Shown here piece after piece: positions 9,282 through 17,104 of a stretch of 64,000 nucleotides of DNA. Positions within the stretch are counted from its first letter, which is position 1. Each line of letters opens with the position of its first letter. The notes beneath the pieces were generated by a model. The model was not told where the DNA came from, did not search any database, and saw only the letters and a program-made list of their open reading frames with translations. This DNA is from CAYLXX01 sp964484325 (lineage in GTDB: Bacteria; Patescibacteriota; Microgenomatia; UBA1406; GWC2-37-13). Both the position numbers and the translations under genes were made by a program. Location of the stretch: positions 110,236 through 174,235 of the forward strand of contig CAZAEE010000002.1 of assembly GCA_964484325.1 (NCBI GenBank), read 5' to 3'.

Positions 9282-10202
9282 TTAATGTGTTTCTATCAGT
9301 TGGTCCTCATTTGATCGGTAAAAAAAGTACAGCACGATTGAGATTGTTGAGAGTGGTGTGAACCAGGCTGGGACGTGGAGTCCAAACGCTTCAAGCACCA
9401 TCACCATCCCCAGAAATAGAACCGAGTACATGGCGCCATTTTTCAGATAACGATATTTTTTTATTCTATCCATGTTGCTTATGGTCAGCTGTCTCAAAAG
9501 AATGGCACCAAAACCATTCCCAATAAGAATTACGAGAACTGACAACGTGAAAGCAAACGCGCCAAGTACTCCATCGATTGAAAACGACGCATCAATAATC
9601 TCAAGATATAATATTTTACTGAGCTCAGACAGTCCAGTTCCGAGTAATTTTTGCTCCTGCTCCTTGGCATTTTCCCGAAATCCATGCACAATAAAAAAAG
9701 CCGAAGACCCAAAAACAGCAGAAAGCGCCATGTATGGATTCTCATGGATACTAAACCAAACAATAATCGATAAAATAATCGATACGACTGCATAAAACCA
9801 GACGCCTTGCTTTTGAAAAAACCGCTCTCCGGGTAAACCGTATTTTTTCTCTTCCATAAAAAGCCAATGATAAAATACAAATAATAAAAAAACCCCACCA
9901 CCAAGGAGAAGAACTGGAGCGGATTGTTCAATCGTGTCTTTGATATGAGGATCATTAGAAAATGTAGCAGTGAGAGCCTGCATCGGACCGAGCCCAGGAG
10001 TCGCCAACCAAACAATAAGCCACGGCAATCCCCCTCTAACGACAAATACAGCAATTAGGAGCCCCCAACTTAAAAACCATTTGCGCGTTTCCTTCTTCAT
10101 CGTCGAGAGTACTTCGGCATTAATGATAGCATTATCGATGCTTGAAATAATTTCAAAAAGCGACAAACCAAGAACTATAAGAAGAAATGAAAAAATACTC
10201 AT
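9282..10202 (-). CDS. DUF475 / TerC-like integral membrane protein
   Basis: 306 residues with about eight helices. The family signature SLFEIISSIDNAIINAEVL near the N-terminus and its echo SFSIDGVLGAFAF at about residues 206-218, with conserved acidic residues inside the membrane, place it in DUF475, relatives of TerC. TerC-like proteins are linked to metal efflux and metalation of exported enzymes, so a metal-ion transport role is likely but unproven. A TATATT box sits 7 bases upstream of the ATG, back to back with the promoter of the divergent methyltransferase. Confidence 0.85.
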   Translation of the reverse strand: MSIFSFLLIVLGLSLFEIISSIDNAIINAEVLSTMKKETRKWFLSWGLLIAVFVVRGGLPWLIVWLATPGLGPMQALTATFSNDPHIKDTIEQSAPVLLLGGGVFLLFVFYHWLFMEEKKYGLPGERFFQKQGVWFYAVVSIILSIIVWFSIHENPYMALSAVFGSSAFFIVHGFRENAKEQEQKLLGTGLSELSKILYLEIIDASFSIDGVLGAFAFTLSVLVILIGNGFGAILLRQLTISNMDRIKKYRYLKNGAMYSVLFLGMVMVLEAFGLHVPAWFTPLSTISIVLYFFYRSNEDQLIETH

Positions 10203-10228
10203 AGAATTTAATATATTATAATAGAAAA
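10203..10228. promoter_or_regulatory. Divergent back-to-back leaderless promoters
   Basis: A 26-base gap separates the DUF475 and methyltransferase start codons. On the plus strand TATAAT (10217-10222) is followed by 6 bases and the ATG. On the minus strand TATATT (10215-10210) is followed by 7 bases and the ATG. The boxes are adjacent instead of overlapping. No ribosome binding site fits in either leader. Confidence 0.6.
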
Positions 10229-10759
10229 ATGCTTGTTGTCGGAGGTATGATCGTAATTTTTTTCCTGAGTTTCATTGCGTTATTTGCCTTTCCCGCGCTC
10301 TCCCCCATACCCTACTTTCCGTCAAACAAGCGTGATTTTACTAAAATTATACAGGCGCTTCAGCTGAAAAACGATCAACAAATAATTGATCTGGGCGCTG
10401 GTGACGGCGCTGTCATTTTTGAGGCAGCTTCAATCGCCTATCAGAAAAATCTTAATACAAAATTTATCGCTATAGAGCTCAACCCTGTTTTAATCTTGAT
10501 TATGCAACTTCGTCGTTTTTTTCACATAAATAAAAAAAATATATCCATATTACGTCGGGATTTATTTACATTTTTACCTGAAAAAAATGATTTGGCAACC
10601 TTTTTTTATTTATATGTCTCTCCCTGGTTTCTGGAAAAAATTTATGTACATCTAAAGAAAGAAATACAGCAGTTTCACGTTGTATCGTATATGTATGAAG
10701 TCCCCCGATTGAAAGCGCGACAAATCATCAGGGGACATCATAAAATATTTGTATACTAA
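10229..10759 (+). CDS. Class I SAM-dependent methyltransferase with N-terminal membrane anchor
   Basis: 176 residues. A hydrophobic helix (about residues 4-26) is followed by a compact methyltransferase domain with motif I IIDLGAGDGAVIFEAA (about 53-68) and the acidic end of beta-2 in FIAIELNP. The fold resembles small membrane-tethered protein-lysine-type methyltransferases, but the substrate is not evident. It is short for the family, with a degenerate C-terminal half. TATAAT ends 6 bases before the ATG. The PAP2 gene follows after 3 bases, so they are probably co-transcribed. Confidence 0.75.
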   Translation: MLVVGGMIVIFFLSFIALFAFPALSPIPYFPSNKRDFTKIIQALQLKNDQQIIDLGAGDGAVIFEAASIAYQKNLNTKFIAIELNPVLILIMQLRRFFHINKKNISILRRDLFTFLPEKNDLATFFYLYVSPWFLEKIYVHLKKEIQQFHVVSYMYEVPRLKARQIIRGHHKIFVY

Positions 10760-10762
10760 AGT

Positions 10763-11317
10763 ATGCTCAATGCACTTTTACAGTTTGACCAGCTATTTTC
10801 ACTCGCTTTAACACGAATTATCCCCCATAATATACTGTTTGACTCGATCTTTGCGTTTTTATCTTTGAAGGGAAACTCCATCATCACCTGGGCAATCATT
10901 ATTTTGCTTCTTATTGTTTTTGAAGAACAGAAAGACAAGCGATTTATCGGCTATTTTTTTGCCAGTTTCATTATTACGAGTTTCATCACGAATGATATAT
11001 TAAAAAATATCTTTGAGCGACCACGGCCGATTTTTCACATCGCCAGCTCATTTATCTCGTGTCCCTCTGACTTTTCATTTCCTTCAGGACATGCAGCTGG
11101 AGCATTTTCGGCTGCTGTTATCTTGGCTCACTTTGATGCGAAGCGCAAATGGATCTACTATACGATTGCGACACTTGTAGCCTACTCAAGAATCTACTTA
11201 GGCTGTCATTACTTTTTGGATGTTGTTGGTGGAGCACTTTTTGGATCTTTAATTAGTATTTTAGTTTTACAAATTCATTCTCAATTGCAGAAAAAAAGCA
11301 TAAGAAAAAGATCATAA
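10763..11317 (+). CDS. PAP2-family phosphatase (membrane)
   Basis: 184 residues with five to six helices. All three PAP2 motifs are present: the K-x6-RP motif in KNIFERPRP, the PSGH motif in FSFPSGHAAGAFS, and the SR-x5-H-x3-D motif in SRIYLGCHYFLDVVGG. These enzymes dephosphorylate lipid phosphates such as undecaprenyl pyrophosphate or phosphatidic acid at the outer membrane face, so it may recycle the carrier for the glycosyltransferases nearby (inference). Its last bases overlap the 3' end of dnaB by 6. Confidence 0.9.
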   Translation: MLNALLQFDQLFSLALTRIIPHNILFDSIFAFLSLKGNSIITWAIIILLLIVFEEQKDKRFIGYFFASFIITSFITNDILKNIFERPRPIFHIASSFISCPSDFSFPSGHAAGAFSAAVILAHFDAKRKWIYYTIATLVAYSRIYLGCHYFLDVVGGALFGSLISILVLQIHSQLQKKSIRKRS

Positions 11318-12652
11318 ACTAATATCATTTTTCTCCATCGAATAGAATTTTACGCGATCTCCTCGAAACATCAGCTCAATTTCGCCTGTTGGACCGTTAC
11401 GGTGTTTGGCGATGTAAATCTTCAAAATACGTTTACTCGTGTCAAGAAGGTCATTTTCCTCCTCCTGATAGATAAACATAACAACATCGGCATCTTGTTC
11501 AATCGCGCCTGATTCACGAAGATCTGCCAGTTGCGGTTTTTTAATTCCCCGTTGTTCAACGGCTCGGGAAAGTTGAGACAAGGCCAAAACTGGAATGTGA
11601 AGTTCGCGAGCCAGATTTTTCAATCCTTGTGAGACAAAAGAAACTTCCTGGACACGTGAATCAAATCGTCGGCCGGCATCGGCCAGCTGCAAATAGTCAA
11701 CAATAAGAAGCTTGATATCTTTGTCCATTTTAAGTTTACGGGCCTTCGTACGCATCTCAAGAATCGAGATACCCGGTGTATCATCGATGTAGATCGGCGC
11801 ATCGGAGAGGTCGCCCATAGCCTCAGTCAACCGTTTATAGTCATCATCAGACAACCGGCCGGTTTTCAGCCTCCAAGCATCAATCTCGGCTTGCCCCACA
11901 AGAAGACGATCAACCAGCTCTTCCTTGCTCATTTCAAGAGAAAACATGCCGACTGGAGTTTTTGACTTGATAGCTGCCTGAAGTGCAATATTTAAGGCAA
12001 GCGTAGTTTTACCTACGCCTGGGCGGGCTGCTAAAATGACTAGGTTTGACTGCTGCATACCGGAAAGTTTATGATCTAGATCTGCAAAACCTGTCGGCAC
12101 GCCCCTCATGTGATCTCCCCGCTTGACAAACTCTTCCAACCGTTCAAAACTTTCGGCTAAAATCTCTTTTAAATCAATAAAGTCGCTGTGTAGATGTTCC
12201 TGAGAAAGGGCAAAAATATCGCCTTCAGCCTGGTCAAGAAGCTTCCTAACATCGCCAACGTCATCAAATGCCCTCTGGACCATATGAGATGACATCTCGA
12301 TCAGTTTTCGCTTTGTGTATTGATCTTTCACGATCCGTCCGTATTGTTCAACGTGGGCTGAGGTTGGAACGATGTTTATCAAATCTGTTAAGTACTGGGC
12401 TCCGCCGATTTTTTTCAGGGTGCCTTTCGTCTGGAGCTCACTTTTTAAAGTTAAAAGATCAATCGGTTGCTGTTTCTCAAACAACGATAACATTGACTCA
12501 TAAATCAGCTGGTGAGCCGGTACATAAAAATGTCCCGATCGCAGATACTCAGCTACCAAACTAATACTTGATGAGTCAATTAAGATAGAACCGAGGACTG
12601 ACTTCTCGGCCTCATCATCATGTGGTGGTACTTTGGGGGACGGCGCGGGCAT
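11312..12652 (-). CDS. dnaB: Replicative DNA helicase DnaB
   Basis: 446 residues, full length for DnaB. The N-terminal primase-interacting helical domain starts at PPHDDEAEKSVLGSIL. The RecA-like motor follows, with Walker A RPGVGKTT near residues 210-217, Walker B LLIVDYLQL, the ALSQLSRAVE sensor and the DLRESGAIEQDAD arginine-finger region. It unwinds DNA at the replication fork as a hexamer. No intein is present. The upstream MBL gene is 18 bases away on the same strand. A pair of DnaA-box-like sites lies 0.9 kb upstream. Confidence 0.97.
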   Translation of the reverse strand: MPAPSPKVPPHDDEAEKSVLGSILIDSSSISLVAEYLRSGHFYVPAHQLIYESMLSLFEKQQPIDLLTLKSELQTKGTLKKIGGAQYLTDLINIVPTSAHVEQYGRIVKDQYTKRKLIEMSSHMVQRAFDDVGDVRKLLDQAEGDIFALSQEHLHSDFIDLKEILAESFERLEEFVKRGDHMRGVPTGFADLDHKLSGMQQSNLVILAARPGVGKTTLALNIALQAAIKSKTPVGMFSLEMSKEELVDRLLVGQAEIDAWRLKTGRLSDDDYKRLTEAMGDLSDAPIYIDDTPGISILEMRTKARKLKMDKDIKLLIVDYLQLADAGRRFDSRVQEVSFVSQGLKNLARELHIPVLALSQLSRAVEQRGIKKPQLADLRESGAIEQDADVVMFIYQEEENDLLDTSKRILKIYIAKHRNGPTGEIELMFRGDRVKFYSMEKNDISL

Positions 12653-12670
12653 ACACGGTATAGAAAACTG

Positions 12671-13327
12671 TTAAGCGTCACTTTTTAAAACAACGACCTT
12701 CATCTCTTCTTCTCCAATCATGTCTTTTTTTATCGTTAACTTCGGCAACGGCTCTTCAGCTGCTGTACCCATCACCTTTAAGAAGTCATCAAGTGGCGCC
12801 AATGGTTTAAACATTTCTTCAGTATGTGAGGCAGTTTTATAATGCATCGGAATGACGATATTTGGCTCTAATTTTTTGACAAACTCGGCTGCTTCCTGAG
12901 CAGAAATCGTATAAAATCCGCCAACAGGTACTAAAAGTACATGAATTTCCCCAAGCTCCTGTATAAAACTGTCATCGGGAACTAAACCTAGATCGCCGCA
13001 GTGTAAAATTGCCAACTCCTCAGTCTCAAATTTATAGAGAATATTTTCGCCTCGCTCGGCACCCTTTTTTTTATCATGATAACTTTTAAAACCGGTTATA
13101 CGAACGCCCATTTTTTCGTAGTCGCCCGGCCAGTCAAGTACAAGCGGTGTACCTGATATACCATCGGAGTAATCATGATCTGGGTGGTGATGAGAGATCG
13201 TCACGATGTCTGCCTCTGTCTTGGGAAACTTCAAACCGACCTTTTTTGGATCATAAGGATCGGTAACTACCTGGGCTGTTTTTGACTTTAAAATAAACGA
13301 AGCGTGACCAATGTATTTGATATCCAT
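12671..13327 (-). CDS. MBL-fold metal-dependent hydrolase (UPF0173-like)
   Basis: 218 residues. The metallo-beta-lactamase signature appears as TISHHHPDHDY (about residues 44-54), with later ligands in LHCGDLG and IPMHYKT. Length and arrangement match the YtkL/UPF0173 group of L-ascorbate-lactonase-like hydrolases, whose physiological substrate is unsettled. A TATCCT box ends 6 bases before the ATG. It precedes dnaB on the same strand and may be co-transcribed with it. Confidence 0.85.
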   Translation of the reverse strand: MDIKYIGHASFILKSKTAQVVTDPYDPKKVGLKFPKTEADIVTISHHHPDHDYSDGISGTPLVLDWPGDYEKMGVRITGFKSYHDKKKGAERGENILYKFETEELAILHCGDLGLVPDDSFIQELGEIHVLLVPVGGFYTISAQEAAEFVKKLEPNIVIPMHYKTASHTEEMFKPLAPLDDFLKVMGTAAEEPLPKLTIKKDMIGEEEMKVVVLKSDA

Positions 13328-13388
13328 GCGATCAGGATAACAAAAAACACTAAAAATTTCAATGAGAACATTGTAAAATATAAGGATC

Positions 13389-13460
13389 GCCTGAATAGTT
13401 TAGTGGTAAAACAAACCCTTGGTAAGGGTTAGACTGGGGGTTCGATTCCCCCTTCAGGCT
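13389..13460 (+). tRNA. tRNA-Thr (GGT)
   Basis: Acceptor stem GCCTGAA pairs with TTCAGGC. The anticodon stem AACCC/GGGTT encloses loop TTGGTAA, anticodon GGT at 13421-13423. The T arm has GGGGG-TTCGATT-CCCCC. The discriminator is T and no CCA is encoded. Confidence 0.95.
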
Positions 13461-13574
13461 CATTTTAGGCACCTTTCTTGAAAATTCAGTCTGTTATTTA
13501 TCTATTAATCTTATAATAAATATACTTTATTCAATTAAATCATTATAGTGCCTATTGAAACAATATTTCTGAAC

Positions 13575-13594
13575 TTATCCACATAGTATCCACA
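13575..13594 (+). promoter_or_regulatory. Two DnaA-box-like sites beside an AT-rich tract
   Basis: TTATCCACA at 13575-13583, a perfect DnaA-box consensus, and GTATCCACA at 13586-13594 are in direct orientation 11 bases apart, about one helical turn. The preceding stretch 13490-13560 is very AT-rich. They lie in a noncoding gap between tRNA-Thr and the convergent NUDIX gene, near dnaB. This could be an origin, a DnaA titration site or chance. Confidence 0.4.
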
Positions 13595-13605
13595 TTGACC
13601 TTTTT

Positions 13606-14034
13606 TTATTTTTTAGAAGATATACTTATGAGTTGTTTGATCACTGGAAGTAATAGTTTTTCCTTAGGTAAATTCTTTAGCTCTGAAAGATATAACCATT
13701 TGTACTCCTCATGATCTTTTTCATTATCTTGATCGATAACTACGGTTCCGACAGCTTTTGCTACAAAAGTTAATCGGACAATATGTCTTTTCAGATGGGG
13801 ACGAATAATATCCTGGGCGTATAATAGTTTCGGTATACCTACGAGCTTAAGTCCTGTTTCTTCCTTAATTTCCCTGGCTAATCCTTTCAAAAGCGGCTCT
13901 CCGGCGTTTATCCGACCACCTGGAATAGTCCATGAAGGTACTTTTTCATCTATTAATATTTTCGCGCGTTTTAGGAAGAGATATTTACCCTGTCGATTCT
14001 TGATAAATGCTTTAACTCCTACCTGTAGCTTCAT
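13606..14034 (-). CDS. NUDIX hydrolase
   Basis: 142 residues. The NUDIX box is complete: GGRINAGEPLLKGLAREIKEETGL fits G-x5-E-x7-REUxEExGU (about residues 38-61). Such enzymes hydrolyse nucleoside diphosphates linked to another moiety, often oxidised nucleotides or sugar nucleotides; the substrate is not visible. A TATAAT box ends 6 bases before the ATG, so a leaderless mRNA is predicted. The preceding surface-protein gene is separately transcribed on the same strand. Confidence 0.92.
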   Translation of the reverse strand: MKLQVGVKAFIKNRQGKYLFLKRAKILIDEKVPSWTIPGGRINAGEPLLKGLAREIKEETGLKLVGIPKLLYAQDIIRPHLKRHIVRLTFVAKAVGTVVIDQDNEKDHEEYKWLYLSELKNLPKEKLLLPVIKQLISISSKK

Positions 14035-14048
14035 GCAGATATTATATA

Positions 14049-14693
14049 TTACACTCTCTTTTTTAGAAGTAAACCGGCGCCAAGAAGGGCAAAATCAGAA
14101 GCTAGAAAGATCAGACCAAATTCAGGTCCGGTAGAAGGTACTTGAGTCACTCCGGTAATCTGTTTTTCGATACACAGCTGAGCGGTATCTTCATCAGAAA
14201 CATTTGCGTTAAATGCTTGAGCTCTATTTGAGATACAAAACAGTCCTTTATCGTTTGGCAAGTTAGTCTGAGCCACTACCTGCATTTTCAGATCATAACT
14301 TTTTTCCTCACCGGGTTTAAGGTCACCGGCTGAGAAAGAAATAGTCCGTGAACCCGTGTCAAAATTTCCTGGTCCTTCCAGAGGTTCAATATATGTAGGC
14401 ACAAAATCTTTGACTGTGACACCAATAAGATTGGAGTCTGAAGTATTTTTAACAATCAATCGAAATATAACCACTGACCCGGCACCAAATCGGGGATCTG
14501 AAGGGGAAAGGTTATCAACAAAATCACTTGTGCCTGGTTTAGCCACTAGCTTATTTATCATGATGTTCTGGGAAGGTGGACATCCGCCATATTGACCATA
14601 CTGACTGGTACAGCCATATTGAGCGCGAGCGGTCTGCGTAACCAAAAGAAGAGTCGCAAACAAGAAAACTGACAAAAAGACTTTTCGTATCAT
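14049..14693 (-). CDS. Exported DUF11-like protein with C-terminal PSTG anchor
   Basis: 214 residues. A signal peptide (hydrophobic residues about 6-22, ending TARAQ) precedes a beta-sandwich resembling DUF11/CARDB modules (SVVIFRLIVKNTSDSNLIGVTV at its core is shown only in part). The C-terminus is VPSTGPE, a hydrophobic helix and the basic end KKRV, the layout of a sortase or archaeosortase-like sorting signal. It is probably wall- or membrane-anchored. TATAAT lies 8 bases before the ATG. Confidence 0.75.
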   Translation of the reverse strand: MIRKVFLSVFLFATLLLVTQTARAQYGCTSQYGQYGGCPPSQNIMINKLVAKPGTSDFVDNLSPSDPRFGAGSVVIFRLIVKNTSDSNLIGVTVKDFVPTYIEPLEGPGNFDTGSRTISFSAGDLKPGEEKSYDLKMQVVAQTNLPNDKGLFCISNRAQAFNANVSDEDTAQLCIEKQITGVTQVPSTGPEFGLIFLASDFALLGAGLLLKKRV

Positions 14694-14869
14694 AGAGGGA
14701 AATTATACTACAGGCCTTATATCATGTCAACTATAGGTTAATAAGGAAAAGCAATACCAAAAGTGCCGTAACTATGACCATATGAATAAAGAGTAAACAC
14801 CTACTGTGAAACTGGGGTATGAATCATGTGAAATTACGGTAATAATCCGGCCTTGGTATAATATTCCCT

Positions 14870-15412
14870 ATGAAACTCAATGCACAGGAACTACGTACAG
14901 TCAGCGAGCCGAAAGCCATCGAACAGGCTGCTTCTCTACCCCGTCACCCTTTATACCTTGTTTTAGAAAATATTTATGATACTTATAATGTTGGTGGATT
15001 ATTTCGGCTGGCAGATGCTCTAGCTGTCAAAAAAATCTACTTATGTGGTCAAACTGAGGTGCCGCCAAACTCTCGCATCAAAAAAGCCTCAATCGGAACA
15101 TATAAACTGGTGCCCTGGGAGTATAAAAAAACCGCCCTTGAGGCCATTGCTGATATAAAAAGATTCGATCCGACAGTACAAACCGTTGCAGTCGAACAAC
15201 ACGAGCGAGCGACACCTCTTGCGAAGCTTGAAATAAACTTTCCTCTAGCATTTCTAGTCGGCAATGAGACAGTGGGCGTGACCACTGAAGCATTGGACGC
15301 AGTTGACCACATCGTTGAAATACCGATGTGGGGCATTAATAAGTCGCTCAACGTCATCGTCTCAGCTGCCATCGTCGCCTACCAGATCATGCTTAAAAAT
15401 TGTAGACTATAA
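14870..15412 (+). CDS. SpoU/TrmH-family RNA 2'-O-methyltransferase
   Basis: 180 residues, the size of compact SPOUT enzymes. The three SpoU motifs are visible: LENIYDTYNVGGLFRLADA (motif 1, about 34-52), FLVGNETVGVT (motif 2) and IPMWGINKSLNVIVSAAI (motif 3). These form the trefoil-knot SAM site and methylate the ribose of tRNA or rRNA. Whether the target is tRNA Gm18 or rRNA is not determinable. TGGTATAAT ends 7 bases before the ATG. Confidence 0.93.
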   Translation: MKLNAQELRTVSEPKAIEQAASLPRHPLYLVLENIYDTYNVGGLFRLADALAVKKIYLCGQTEVPPNSRIKKASIGTYKLVPWEYKKTALEAIADIKRFDPTVQTVAVEQHERATPLAKLEINFPLAFLVGNETVGVTTEALDAVDHIVEIPMWGINKSLNVIVSAAIVAYQIMLKNCRL

Positions 15413-15505
15413 TCCATTGCCCTTGGTAAAGGTCTTGTCTATAATAGGGATTCATGCTTATTTCAGACAACTTAATTGCCATTAGGCAGGTTGCTGGACG
15501 AAAGA

Positions 15506-15673
15506 ATGACAAGGAAGTTTAAAAAAGAACTTACGCCGATGAGAAGAGATATTCGAAAAATCAAGACAGATATAAATCTGATCATTAAAGTTTTTGATAA
15601 CCAGTATCTAGATCATGAAAAAAGAATTAAAAAAGTGGAAAATCATCTTCGGCTAGCCCCAATTTCCTCATAA
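15506..15673 (+). CDS. Small charged coiled-coil-like protein
   Basis: 55 residues, almost wholly helical and strongly basic, with RRDIRKIKTDIN and DHEKRIKKVENHL heptad-like patterns. I choose the ATG at 15506 over an upstream TTG at 15476. A promoter-like TATAAT at 15440-15445 is followed 7 bases later by another ATG (15453) that opens a 22-codon frame ending at the start of this gene, so a leader peptide with translational coupling is possible. Function unknown. Confidence 0.4.
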   Translation: MTRKFKKELTPMRRDIRKIKTDINLIIKVFDNQYLDHEKRIKKVENHLRLAPISS

Positions 15674-15810
15674 AAGTTTGATCGGCGATTCTCTGGGCGG
15701 TTTTTTCTGTATCTATTATTTGAACAGAGTATAACTATTTTCTACAGGTTGTGATCTAATCGTTTTTCCATTCTTACTTATTTATTAATCTTCTTTTACT
15801 TTTAGCTTAC

Positions 15811-15839
15811 TTGACTGTCCTATAATAATGTGATATAAT
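15811..15839 (+). promoter_or_regulatory. Sigma-70-type promoter reading into the island
   Basis: TTGACT at 15811-15816, a 17-base spacer and TATAAT at 15834-15839. It points into the island at 15.85-19.3 kb, and the transcript should start near 15846. It is one of the few places in this window where both -35 and -10 boxes are recognisable. Confidence 0.6.
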
Positions 15840-15845
15840 TCACTC

Positions 15846-16544
15846 CTATATGAATAAACTATATATAGGTTTAGGCTGTAATATAGGTACAAAGTCTTTA
15901 TCCCAATTATCTAACAAGAAAAAAACGGGCATTCCCCGACCTTCTTTACCAACTTCATCATATTTTCTTTCTCCATTGACCAAAGAACGTATTTCACCAG
16001 AGAATTTTCATTGCAGCCTAGGAATTGGGCCTGCCTAAACCAGGCCCGGTTCGTGGGCTTCAAGCTCATGAAGTTCTGCCGCAACAGGCAGGACGTGATC
16101 TATCAGGAAGATGGAACAGCTCCATCGATACCTGATGGAGCACTTTACACTGTGACAGGAAGTCAGCTGCTTAAAAAGCTTGAGCAGACATACCTCTTGT
16201 CCTTGGACTTTGGAGAGTAGACAGTAGCCTCAAATTAGCTTTGAGGTCAACTAAAGCTTGAAAAAGTACAAGTCCTGCGTAGTTCTGAAACTACAACGGA
16301 GCACCTTTACATTTAGGATTTTAGGGAAATTTTTATTTAAAAAACCTATCCTCTGATCTCATTATGAGAATTGGAGGTCGACACTTTGATGGTCAAAATA
16401 GATTGATCTTCAGTGTGTCGACCTTCAACCAACAGGACCCCGTCACAGAAAGAATCGTTCTTTCCGTCCTTTCAAGTACCGCAAGGCAGCTTGAATTAAA
16501 GTAGGGTATCTATTTAACTCTCGGATGAGAGAAGGAGGAAGTAT
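15846..16544 (+). other. Hairpin-rich leader region of unknown function
   Basis: About 700 bases with no convincing long gene. Perfect or near-perfect hairpins occur in series: GGGCCTG/CAGGCCC (16027-16047), CCTCAAA/TTTGAGG (16228-16246), GTAGTT/AACTAC (16279-16294), a 14-base pair at 16371-16428 and GAAAGAA/TTCTTTC (16448-16464). Two short open frames exist, 15850-16038 (62 codons) and an ATG at 16068 to 16220 (50 codons), neither with a ribosome site. It may be a structured noncoding RNA or a long 5' leader. It does not resemble RNase P RNA, tmRNA or a riboswitch I know. Confidence 0.45.
16371..16428. repeat. 14-base inverted repeat
   Basis: TTGGAGGTCGACAC at 16371-16384 pairs with GTGTCGACCTTCAA at 16415-16428, 13 Watson-Crick pairs plus one G-T, around a 30-base loop. 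The GAGGTCG core recurs in the hairpin at 18141, before the third island gene, and a related GGTCGG stem forms the terminator at 19249. Confidence 0.7.
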
Positions 16545-17090
16545 GTGACCTCCAAAAGTTCAAAACAGGCACTAAATCCGGCATCCGAGAGAATAATAGC
16601 CGAAAGGTTACAAAACTTCATCGTCGGATATGAGGATGTTGAGCCTGAGGAGATAGTAACTGACGAAAGTCAAAATTCTACTGAGGAGGTGAGAAAAACG
16701 GGTTGCTTATACTGGCTTGTCAAACAGATAGTTCTGCACACTGCGGGACCGATCTTCGCGCTCCTTTTGGATCTCGGAGAAACATTCTGGCACTTTTGGA
16801 AAAGGAGAACTACGATGAACACAACAGACCCTCCAGATCCACCCATGACACAAGAAGTGGAAAACCCTTTTATGGGTAGGTCAACTGTTCAGGGAATGGC
16901 ACCGGGAAATGGTAAACCAAAGAAAATTGGATTGTGCGTCTTCGCAACGATAGCGGCAGTAGTAGTCTGGTATATTGGCTTTTTAATAGAGGCTAATTTC
17001 CGTCTAACCAACGCTACCTTACTGCTAACGCTAATTGTGGTTTTTGTAGGCTTTACGTTGCATGTCCTTAATCAGGATGCGCACAAGTGA
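16545..17090 (+). CDS. Island membrane protein, unknown function
   Basis: 181 residues starting at GTG, chosen because GAAGGAGG is placed 6 bases upstream, a strong Shine-Dalgarno site unlike the leaderless genes around. A hydrophobic stretch lies at about residues 58-77 (after KTGCLYWLVKQ) and two helices at about 127-147 and 155-175. An in-frame ATG at 16815 has its own AAAAGGAG 7 bases upstream, so a shorter 91-residue product carrying only the two C-terminal helices is likely as well. I do not recognise the family. The next gene starts 14 bases after the stop codon. Confidence 0.65.
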   Translation: MTSKSSKQALNPASERIIAERLQNFIVGYEDVEPEEIVTDESQNSTEEVRKTGCLYWLVKQIVLHTAGPIFALLLDLGETFWHFWKRRTTMNTTDPPDPPMTQEVENPFMGRSTVQGMAPGNGKPKKIGLCVFATIAAVVVWYIGFLIEANFRLTNATLLLTLIVVFVGFTLHVLNQDAHK

Positions 17091-17104
17091 AAGGAGAAAT
17101 TGAG

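Noticed and set aside
9530..10054. 174-codon frame on the minus strand in another phase of the DUF475 gene
   Set aside because: Overlaps a recognised family protein on the same strand, has no initiation signal, and its composition is that of an out-of-phase translation of helices.
15850..16038. 62-codon ORF right after the island promoter
   Set aside because: Not called as a gene: no family resemblance, no ribosome site, and it overlaps the start of the hairpin region. Kept only as part of the leader description.
16068..16220. 50-codon ORF in the hairpin region
   Set aside because: It has a plausible composition (IYQEDGTAPSIPDGALY) but no start signal; coding status is undecided.
16021..16470. 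RNase P RNA, tmRNA or a known riboswitch
   Set aside because: The expected conserved core motifs of these RNAs were not found by eye, so no such name is given.
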